DNA of 64,000 nucleotides from Alitta virens (Eukaryota > Annelida > Polychaeta > Phyllodocida > Nereididae), in the NCBI GenBank assembly GCA_932294295.1, contig OW028574.1:15634215-15698214 (forward strand), given 5' to 3'. A model generated the notes under the pieces. That model was not told where the DNA came from and did not search any database. It saw nothing but the letters and a program-made list of their open reading frames with translations. A program made the translations under genes and the position numbers. This document shows, piece after piece, positions 49,401 through 61,400 of the stretch (position 1 is the first letter of the stretch; every line of letters starts with the position of its first letter).

Positions 49401-52400
49401 TTTATTTTCTTAACCATTATGTAAACAGTGGCATGAATACGTAATATCAATTTTCAAATATCAGCTTTAATTTCAGGCGCTTTTTGCAAGGATGCATGAC
49501 AAATCTACAACTTACAGGACTGAAGTCAGTTACCTAGAAATCTACAATGAGAGGGTGCGAGATTTGATAAAGACAACAACGGGATCAGCCCAAACTCAGC
49601 ATTCCTTACGAGTGAGAGAACATCCTAAAGAGGGACCTTATGTTCAAGGTAATCTGCCACGAATAACACGATGATTGTCTCAGGAGGACTCTTGCAGGGC
49701 TTGACAGTTTTACTTCGTCATTTTCATGCTTAAAATAGTGTATTTGATATGTAATTTTCCTCCAATTCTCACTTGCCTGAGACACACTTTCATTTGATCA
49801 GATAATCGAACAAGTGTTGAAGTTAAGTTGTGCATGATAGATGAAAATTTGTCATGGTGTGTGCACTGAATTTTGAATTTTGACATGGAAATTTTATTTT
49901 ATTGCCCAATATCTCACTTGCTCATTTTCAAACATGATGGGTGTCTTTCTTGTGTAATTTTTTCCAATTATCATATCCCTAAGGCACACTTTCACTCATG
50001 AATACTCATTGAATAGTAGGGGATTATATGTGATATCATGTGCACTTTCAAGGCCTTGCCAAACACTGATTTCTTAATTTTTTTTTTTGCCCATTTCAGA
50101 CTTATCAAAGCACATAGTGATGGACTATAGTGATATTAAAGCTTTGATGGATAGAGGTAATATTCGAAGGTGAGTTATTTGATCACAGTTAAAGACTTTT
50201 ATTGTGGTGTCTGATTGGTGCATTTTCATCTTTTGCCTATAGCACAGCTTCTTAAAAGATTCACAAGTGTATAATGCTTGTTTTGTTTTTTGCGTGACAG
50301 GACAACTGCATCTACCAACATGAATGATGTCAGTAGTCGATCCCATGCAATCTTCACAATTAACTTCACTCAGGTTGGTTTTTTAATTGCTTAATTTGTA
50401 ATTTTTGTGCCGTACAATCCTTTATTTCATGGACGTTTTCAAATGGATTGATGGATATTCTTTGCTTTTCAAAGGCCAAATTTTCATCCGACGCTCCAAG
50501 TGAAACTCACAGTAAAATCCATTTGGTCGATCTTGCAGGAAGGTACGAAAATATTTTATTTATATGCTGTCAAAAAAGAGATGCATCAGATTAAAACCAT
50601 AAAAGCTGTTATTTGTGTTATGGATAAATGCATTATTTGTTGGACAAATGTAAGCATTTAAAGGACAAATGTAAACATTTAAAGGACGAATGTAAGCATT
50701 TAAAAGGCCATTGTTTTGCACACTTCAGTGCATGGATGCAATCTAAAATACCATAGTAACTAATATTCTTTTGTTAATTAAAGTGAGCGTGCTGATGCAA
50801 CCGGCGCAACTGGCCAAAGATTGAAAGAAGGAGGAAGTATCAACAAATCTCTCGTTACACTGGGCAATGTCATCTCTACTTTAGGTGTGTTTATATAAAA
50901 TAGAAAAATAGATCATTTCATACATACTTAAGGTTTTTGTAAAATTTTATTACAGCAAAATAAGATATATCGGCGTGATCATACAATTTATATTTATGAA
51001 TTAAATTTTGTTTACAGCTGATATGTCGGAGAAAGGGGGTCAGAAACGGAATGTTTTCATTCCATATAGAGACTCTGTGTTGACCTGGCTTCTGAAGGAC
51101 AGTCTTGGAGGAAATGCAAAAACCATTATGATTGCGAGTAAGTGGGACTTGCACAATTTTACAGTTGTAGAAAAATCTGTTGAACTCATTCATATTAAGT
51201 GTGTTATAGTCATAAGATGTATTCATAAACGTTGGTCGTTTTGTGTTTTCACAGCAATTTCTCCAGCAGACTGCAATTATGCCGAAACGCTGAGCACACT
51301 ACGCTATTCCAATCGAGCAAAGAACATCATCAATAAACCAACAATTAATGAAGATGCAAATGTTAAATTGATCAAAGAGTTACGAGAAGAGATATCTAGA
51401 TTGAAGACCCTACTTGGTGGAAAAGCGGTATGTGTTTAGAATTATGACATATCTTTTTTTTTTTATATTATTTGTATATTTTGTGTATAACATTTGATAT
51501 GACAGCATTTGACATAATTTGGATTATAGGACAGCATTGCAACGCCAAAAGTCCAGGAGAAGCTTCACGAAAATGAAGCACGGGTTAAGATTCTAACTGA
51601 CGAATGGACAGGAAAATGGAAAGAAGTGGCTGAGATCATGCAGGTCAGTTAATTAATGCAAATCTTTAGGGTTGTTCCATTTGAAAGTGTGGTGGGGGGT
51701 GGACAGGAATTTTTTCAGACACCCCCCTACCACGCTTTTTTTTTTTGACAACTCGCCCAATCCCCTCTTTTTTCTACATTAAGATATTAAGAAAATACTG
51801 GTGAACCACCCCCCTCTTTTTCTCTTTTGGAAAAACCAACCCCCCCCCCCCTCCCCAGCTTTTTCAAAAACCTACCTGTCCACCCCCACCCCACACTTTT
51901 AAATGGAACAACCCTTAGGATATTGATTACACAGAGTTTGTTTTAGACAGTGCTAAAAGTAATTTGGCAGTTTAATGATTAAAAATTAAACCGTGAACAA
52001 TAAAAGCTGTTCAACCTCATTGTTCCATTTGTCAAGTTAGCAAGTTTGTTGTGCAGTTGATAACACCCTTTAATCCCCTTTAACTGACTGACAGCTTACT
52101 TTTGAGGGTGCCATGAAACTAATGGCATGACACTATGACATTTAAGTTCTTTAATCAATTTGTATTTTGCAGGAAGAGCAACAACTTGCTTTGAGAAAAG
52201 AAGGACTTGGAGTTGTTCTTGATTCTGTTCTTCCTCACATAATTGGCATTGATGATGACATTCTCAGTACTGGAATTATGCTTTATCATATCAAGGTGAG
52301 TCTATATTTTCAGGTACTTTTAAAAGAGCTTAGTCGTGCAAGATGTGCTATTTAGAAATAAATCTAGCTGTTATAAACTGTTATTTAGAAATCTAGCTAT

Positions 52401-55400
52401 TATAAATTTTATTTAGAAATCTTATCAAACCAGATAATAATGTTTTGATATTTTCTAAATCAGACTGGAAGAACAACTATTGGCAGAAAAGAAGCCGCCA
52501 AGAGGCAAGATATTGGTAAGAAAAAATTTACAGTCATGGTAATTGAAAAGGTGGTACTCGGCTGTCTTTTACGAGAAACCCTGGATGACCCTAATTTCGA
52601 ACCTTTTACATTTGCTTCATACCTATTTGTAGGAACCTCACAATTAAAACCACATTGACCAGCTTTTTTAGGACCACCTTGATCAAGGCAATGTTGCTCG
52701 GGCTGTTTTTTTTAAAAATGTACATTGAGCTTTTGTTAATAATGCAGCACTGCTGTTATTTTAATTATTCAAATTCAAGTACTACAAGGAGAGGACCTGG
52801 AGGAGGAGCATTGTATCATAGAACATGAAAATGGAGAAGTCACACTAATCCCAGTAGGTCAGGCATTGTGTACTGTCAATGGTGTCCGAGTGGAGGACCC
52901 AGTCCAACTTAACCAAGGTGAGACAGTACGTCTGACAAAAAGAAAACCACCTAAATTCAGACATTTTTTCCGGATGTCCACATGACATATTTTGATTGAG
53001 TTGATATCTAAGCACTAAACTGACATACATTGATTGCTATGTGAAAAATAAAAGTAAATTAAAAAATTAAAAAGTTTGCATAGTGTGGGTTAGTTTTTGA
53101 TGCAGTCCTTTTGCATGTATCAGCTGAGAAAACCTGATAGGAATTTAGGAGTATGCAGTACCATAAAAGTCTGTTTTCTCAATAACAGGTGCAGTCATTT
53201 TACTCGGAAAGACCAACATGTTTAGGTTCAACCATCCTGACCAAGCAGCAAAATTGAGAGCTACATTTAATGGGGTACGGAATTCATATTATTTCTTCCT
53301 TTTATTATGGTTAAAGATCATCCTCAGTGGTGGTAAATGTATCTCAAAATAGTAGCATTTATCTCAAAATAATAATATATTTACTTTCAGTCGAGTATGA
53401 ACGTGGCCAGATTCTCGTCGTTAAGCCAATCGATGTCGGATCTTGCCAGATCGACTGAAAATCTAGGGCTTCTTACATCTGGGTAAGTTGGCTTCTTTTT
53501 GCTTTAGTAAATGTTGTGCATGCTGAATGTTTTAATTTTCGGAGCATGGTTAAATGAGTAAATTTACTTAATTAATTATGTGTTGTTTAGTTGGGAAATG
53601 GACCAGAGACATCAAGAACAGCTGGAAGCACTTGAAGAAAAGAGGTCTGTGTCTTCTTTTGTGTTTGTTTTATTTTTCCTGAAATCCCAAATTATGCAAA
53701 TTACATGATGTTTAATCTTTATACTTCTAAAAATCTAAATGTTGATACAAGTATTGTTGATTTTGCTTGAGTCATCTGTGTCTGTCAAGGAAAGAAAGCA
53801 TGATACATTGTGTGTGTAATTGGAGAAGTAAGTGTGAGGTCCATATAGTAACCTGCAGGGGAAAAAAACAGTCCTTTACTGTTAAAAATACCACATTAAT
53901 AAGGCCACTTAAGTAAATATGCACCCTTATTGTATGAATGTGTACCACAGTATTGAGGCCGTGGGTGCCTTTGATAAAGTGGATGTAATGTAATTAAATT
54001 TTCCCTTTAGCAAACAAGTATTAGAAGTGGGTATTGTTATGTTAGTTACCTTGGTCAGATGATGTCTATGTTATGGGCAGGCGGGTGAATGTCACGCATG
54101 GTTTCCAGGGCAGGACACCGACGCCAATGTTTTTATAAAATTTTCAACCCTATACTTTACATGGTCCTAAACTCCTGTGGTACGTTCCGTTGGGGCTTTG
54201 TTGCATAAGTAGCGCTATGTTTGAATCAGATGTTGAATTCATATTACTGCCTAAATATCTTAACACAGACAAAAGATTGAAGACATGGAAGAACAGCATC
54301 GCATAGCAGAGGAACGACGAGATGAAGAACAAGCCACGAAGGAACAGGAACTGGAGAGCAAGAAACTTAAGTTGGAAAATATGCAGACTGAGATGGAAGC
54401 AATGCGTAAAGAAGCTCAGGAGGTCAGTTGATTTTAATGTTGTAATTCCACATTGGTCAGCTCTGAAGATCCCTGGTTCGACTCCGGCCCGGGCTCTCTT
54501 CATGAGCTACATCCTAGCTGGATGTGGATCGCATGAGACGTGAAATTGGAGGTGCCTTGTGCTCACTTTCTATGCTGCAGCAAATAAAAGACCCCACCCA
54601 TTGCCAGGGTAAATGTGTAATATGGCGACGACTCCAAGCCTTTGATAAAAGTCTCATTACTTATGCCTCTGGTGGCTGGTCATATAACCTGGTCAAGCTT
54701 CAGACTAGAGACCTTTGAGACAGCTCCATTAACTAATAGGCTATAAATGCATCACCAGTATGCTACGTCTATTGTACATTTCTACTCCATTCAGAACAAT
54801 CTTAATTTTGATGTCATCCCTTGAAAATTATGACTTAAAAATATGCAATATGTGTAATTATTTACTAACAGAGGGAGTTGGCAGTAACTGAACCTAGCCA
54901 TTGTTTAAATAATACTATCATCTTGCTATCAGGTCAGTAAGTGTATTTGATGAGGTCACATTCTGATGACATCATCTGAAAATTTTTGAATGCAGTTACT
55001 GTTAGCTCAACAGTCAAACCTATTTTAACAGCCACCTCTATAGACCGGCCACTATTTTCTAATTCCCTGGACTGAGCGTTCTTTGTTTTTCACCTCCATA
55101 AAATGACCACCTGTCTTGAATGGCCACATTTTAAATACCATTGGGAGACTGCTTTCATGCAGGTTTGACTGTAATAGCTCCAATGAACATAATTACCAAG
55201 TGGGTCAGGATTGGAATAGTGGATTTTCACGGAAGGTTCTCTGTATTTCCACCCGGTGGCTACCACAGAATACTGAAATTCTATTGGCTAGAAAAGTTCC
55301 CGCCCTTGACTCTGATTGCCTGAAGCAAAGTGCATCCTAGCAGCAGTATTTTGAGTGCATTTTAATGTATATTTGACATCTTATCATTTAGTTGATTTTG

Positions 55401-58400
55401 TTATTTCCCATAGAAAGTTATATTTATGGAATCAGTCAGTTATGACCTACTTTTTCTGGAAAGCAAAATGACATTGAGTAATAAGAGGAGAGGAAGGACA
55501 TATGTCTTGCAATTCGCTGCTCAGTGAAAATACTCTATTGGACCCAAGATCATCCCAGGAAGTAACCAGCACCTTACCAACTGAGCCATTCAGCATGTTA
55601 TTGCCATTTCATTTGTTTGGGTCTGTGGAATTCAGGTTGTTACTTGGGAGGGGTCTATATTTCTCCATCACCTTGACCTAGTTAAAACTAGGCTAGTTTT
55701 ATGGGCTATGGATTGTATCATGTTAATTGTATGTGGTGAGGAAGTTGTTCATGTATTGGTGAAACCAGATTTGGGTTCTATGAAATTATTAATTATAGGA
55801 TTAGCAACTAATTGGTAAGCTACAACGCCATGGTTTTAGTTTCTTTCTTCTTCTTTTTTTCAAAGGCAAACATAATAATGAGATGATAAGGGCTTGGATT
55901 CCACTTTAATTTACACAGTTACCCCATGGGTGGTGTCTATCAATTGCCCAGACATAGACACTCAAGTACAAGCACATATAAGTTTCAGATTGTTGGTAAT
56001 CAACTTAGATGACAAATGAGTAACATTTAAGGTATTAAATAATGTTGTTTCAGATGAGACAAGCAATGGATGTTGAAAGAGCAAAACTGAAGCGAAGATC
56101 GATGGACATAGAAAAACAATATCAACAAATGTTAGCTCGTCAGCAGCAACATGAGCAAGTCAAGGTTGGTACATTGTCGGGGGACCATGTGGGTACAGTC
56201 TCTTGAATGGCGTACGACCTTCAAAATGTGATGAGCGAGTTTAACCTTTTTGCATATTTTTTGTTTCAGGAATTAGAATTTGAAGAAAAATCACGCCAGA
56301 GAGAGTTACTTCAACAAGAGATTAACTTATTAATGTCAAATGAGAAAGAAAAGCTAGAGGAAGTCAAAAGTAGGAAAGCTCAATTGGAAGAGGTAATTAG
56401 TAGAGGTTAAACAAATTTCTCTCATCTCTTGTTCTATCGCTGAACAATCCAAAGTTAGACTCTCCAAAAAGTAGGTGTGAATATTCTTTGCGTAAGTGTA
56501 AGCTGATGCTTAGTTCTTGCAAAAAAAACGCAAATAGGATCAAAATTTGTCGTGACATGATGTTGTTCATATATCTTTATATATTTTCTTTGTTGCTGTT
56601 AAATCATTTTATGATAATTTCTTTGTTGTTGGTGACCGCGGTAAATACAAATATTGCCAAGCATGGTTTTCTTTTCATGCGGAATTACTAGAATTAGTGT
56701 GAGTCTTGAGTTTCTCCACTGCATCACCAGTTCATATTTCTATGTACAATTTAACTTTAATGTAATTCCTTCTTATGGTTGTATATTGTTGTAATGGTTG
56801 AGGGGATGCCTCCTATTCAGCCGTAGCCTTGCTTCCATGTGGAGGCCCTCCTCGCTTGTTTTACAAGTGGAATTAAGAACCTGAATTTGAATCTGAATTA
56901 GTATAATTCCATATTTTGCAGACAATGAAGGCACTGGAGACCTCAAAAGAAGATACTGAAGCTGACATAGAGGTGGGCCTCAAAGATTTGCGGAGCATTG
57001 AGGAAGAAATGCTGAAAAGGAGAGAAGAACTAGCTGTGATAAAAGAAAAGGTAACATGATGAATGCAAGGCTGATGTTTCATGTTCTTAAAAGTCCATTT
57101 AACTCTTAAGTCGATGACTGTGATGAGTTTAATTTTATGTTGAATTGCGGTGTCAATGCACCATTTGAAGCAAAGTACTTAAATTATCTATTGCAAGATT
57201 TGAAGTTGAATCGTGTAAGACTTAATAATGGTTTTAAACAAAAATTTAACTCATCTGGTCAGAATTAATATGAACAATTGATTTCACTCTGTTGAAGCAC
57301 CAGTGAGCTGAAATTTCTTAAATGGGCCTACAAATTTGTATCATCATTTGGCGCCCGTGCTATCGGCCCATATTATAAATTACTCTTGATTTCTAAGGAT
57401 GACGATACACTTTGTGGTGCAACAAATTTTTTATAAATCTCTTCCAGGATTTAGCTGTTTTAGAGAAAGAAAGAGAGCACCTAGAATTAATGAGAAAGGA
57501 CCATGAGGCATTCTACAAATACACAAGGGAATTAGACATAACTGCCAAGGGGCGATTGGAAGCTGAGAATGAGCGGGTGACAACAGCGAAGGAAGAACTC
57601 GTCAGCAGAGAGAAGGCTTTGTATGATGCATTCAAGAAAGAACAGGATACTTTAGAAGACAAAAAAACTGCGGCAAAGGAGAGAATTGAAAAAGATTGGG
57701 AGCAGCTTAAAGCTGATAAGGTGTGGTATGATTTAGATTATATGAAATTTTATTGAACAAATAAAATCGAAAAGAACACTCATGGTTGTTTTTATTTTAT
57801 TTGGGATTTATTTTTATTTTTATCTAAGTTTATATTTTATTATTGTAAGCACGACAGGTGAACACACATATATAATATTTCCTGTGTAAGAATGACCCCC
57901 ATAATTAAGACTTAACCTAGTATTGATTGCATTTTCAACAGATTTACCTGGACGAGTGCGAACAGCAATTTCAAGTGGCCCTTTCACATGTCAGTTCAGA
58001 TGAGGAAAAAGAGCAGTTGGAGGTGGAAATGATTGCTATTGAGAGCGAACGCCAGCGAATGTTAGATGATGAAGAGAAGATTAAGAAGGCTGAGAAAGAG
58101 ATGCAGGAACAGTTTGAAAAAGAGGAAAAAACTCTTCAGCAAAAGAGAGATGAACAGGTATGGAAACAATGACTAGCAAGAACTGCAAAAATTTGGGTTC
58201 AAGTTCAAGATTTAACAGACTACATGTCATTGAGGAAAAAGTGCAGTATAGTAGACCCAGATTTATGACCATATTTAGCGAGCCTCGTTGCTATGTATAT
58301 GACGTCAAATGCTTGGAATCAATGTATGAAATCACAAACAAAGGACGGCAATTTTCGTTTTCACTGTAAAAACAGTTTATTTTCCCAAACCCCCGCTACT

Positions 58401-61400
58401 CCACACAAATGTTATTTTAATTAAGCTAGAACTTCAAACTTGGTGAAAAAAAATTATATATGTCATATTCAATGCCACACAATGGACGCCAAATATGGGC
58501 ATACGTGTTGGTCTGCTATACTGCACTAAACCTGTTACAAACATAATTGTTTGGCACTAAATATGACTACAATAACAATACATTCTGCAATACGAACAAA
58601 AGAGTAAATCCAGCTAATTACAGTATTATTTTGGTCTGGAGTCTAATGATCAAATCTAATGAAACGCATGCCAAGTCGTAGATGATTGCATTGTCTTTCA
58701 AATAAGTGATTTATTTCCCATTAATTCATTAGCAGACAACATGGAAGCCTGACCTTAAGGTAGGGAGCATCAGTCAACTTGGCCAAAATTTTACTATCTA
58801 TTATGGCTGCCTGATGTCAAGCCAAGTGTGACAGGCCAGGCTATTCTCCCTCGGTCAGATTACACTGAGTTTACCAGAAAAAATAAATTGATCTTGGACA
58901 ACTGTCAAATAGACCAAATGAATATGGACCCAGGGGGAAATGATTAATCCATATACATTTTCTTTAGGTGTTGATATCTGAACACAGTAGGATGTGTTAA
59001 CTTTCACGCAAAAAAAAAATTCTTTTTATCTTTCATGCAAAACATTCTTTTAAATTCTTTGGAATGATTTTATGTCAGTTTGGACTTTTGCACCAACAAA
59101 CATCTTTAAGAGCCAGGCTCAGATTCGCATAATCATCTCAATTAGGAAATGTTAGAATGTATTCTATGTATGTACATGTTTGTATTTAATTGCAGGTGGA
59201 GTCATTACAAGAACTTCGCGACAAATATAAACAGAGTGAAGAGGGTCGACGTTTAGTTTTGGAGGAAGAAATAAGGCGTAATAGCAAACGTTTGCAGCAG
59301 GTAATGAAATGAATAACTAGTTGAATCTTCGAAGAAATGGAGATCATTTGCTTGCTTGTCTAATTTTTATTTATTTACCTCACTGGGAAGACAAAAAGGG
59401 GCAATTAATTTAGAGTCCCTATGTCGCTGACTGGGGCCACCTGAAATGTATAAATCTGCAAACCTATGGAATATTAAAAATTATATCCGTTACCACAGGT
59501 CCAAACAGTCGTTGAAGAGGGTGAGCTGCAAATCCAGCAGTTGGAAGAAGAACATGCAGCTGCCAGACAAGCTGTGGAAGTTGCAACAGCTGCCGGAGAT
59601 AAAGACCCAGAGGCAAACCAGAAACAAATGGAGGATATGCAAAAGTCAATCTTTGAATTGGACGAGGAATTTGGAAAGGGCCAAAAAAGAATAGGTGACC
59701 TTGAGGAAGGAAGAATGATGCTCAATGATGGGGAGGATGAAGATATCGTTCAGATTCAGCAAAAAGTCAGAGAAATCAGAGGTGCGTAATGTGTATTGGT
59801 TAAGAAAGAAAATTTCTTTTTAAGTTTGGAAAACTGGAGAAATCCAGAAAAACAAGCTTATTTTTGTTAACAGAGAGCTATCATCCACTGTGCCGAACCA
59901 TTATATGACATAAGCAAGTCTTATTAAACGTACTATGAGGACAGTATAAGCGCAGTTAATGACATCTCATTTAGATACTGGTATTACACAATTGTTACGC
60001 ACAGTTATGGATAGCTCCCACTAATAGTTCTCTATTCGTATGTATGATAATCAACAAATCTTAACGTACTGGTATAGAATTGAGGCACTTTATATCAGTT
60101 GATCTGATTCCCACTGAATCATGGGGTGGGGGCCTAGCTCAGTGGTAGCGCTCTGGGTTTCCAACCACTGGGTCCCAGGTTCGATTCGCGGTCGAGCCTA
60201 AGTTGGATGGCTGTTTCATCCATCATCTCATTGCCATGGTCCCTGCCTGTCCTAATTAGCCCATCAGGTGCAGAAATACAGCACGTAAAGCCCTAATCCA
60301 CACCACACACATCCAACTGAATCGTGATCAGTTTTTAAATTAGTTTCTTGCTCTGTTTTAAAGTTGGTGTTACAACTAGTGCTTTGTTACCTGTGAGATT
60401 GTATAAAAAGAAGCCTCTAAGTGAGTTAAAAGGTCAGTATTGTGAAGTCTGATTTTGGTACTCCTTCTGTTAGCTTTGAAATGAATAAGACCCAAGTCTG
60501 GCTGAGTATTTGAAAGTGGGTCATATATGAGTTCCATTTTTATAACTTTGGCATATAGAATGAGGCTGTTCTGTAAATACTTTACAAGTGCTTCATGCTC
60601 TGATTGCAGGTGGAGATTCTAGCATTGTCAGCTCTGACAGTTCTCCTGACGAGGATAAGAAGACTAATCTACAGCAGAGAATATTGGTTAGAAATAATTT
60701 ATTTTATATTTTATGCAGTTTAAGAACCTACTTTATTGTGTTGCTATGTTTTTTTTATGCACTCTGAAAATCAAAAAATAATGATGGCATTGATGGTAAA
60801 ATGCCCTTATTGGAAAATTTGTTATAGTAGTGAGGTCTTATGTTAGTGAAGATTTAGTTTTGTTTAAAGCTCAGGTGACTTTAATTGTGGTTGCCCTAGT
60901 GATCAGCAAGGTGGCCTAACGACCATGGTTAAAAGTATTTGTCTTTAACACTGACTGCTATTGTATGATTCAGAAACTGGCGTCCTTAGAAGAGGAGCTA
61001 CTCCGTAGTGAAGAAGAATTGGAGCAGAAGAGATTGCGATATGAACAGGAGAGACAGGAAGAACTGGACAACATCGATTGGGAGAGATTCAAACTTCAGG
61101 AGATGGAGGAAGTAGAGAGGCAAGGGTTTATTTCTTTAAAAAAGTAGATTCTGGTCCTAGATTTGATTCCCTGCATTTACTAACTAAATTGTGGTTATTA
61201 TTGATACTCCGTGTCTATCTGAGCTAAGAAGGAGAACCCCAGGAAAAAGTGCAGTATGGTGGACCCAAATTTATGACCATATAGAGCGAGCATCGTTACA
61301 AACAGGAGCAGTTTTCATTTTTCAGGGCAAGAATGATGTTTATTTTTCCTTTTTCTTGGGGAACCCCACTATGGTCTTATGTAATGTGGTGTGGACTTCG

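Noticed and set aside
60121..60200. Functional tRNA gene
   Set aside because: A and B boxes are present, but the acceptor and anticodon stems do not pair properly, and the same sequence recurs at 29936 joined to a common SINE body.
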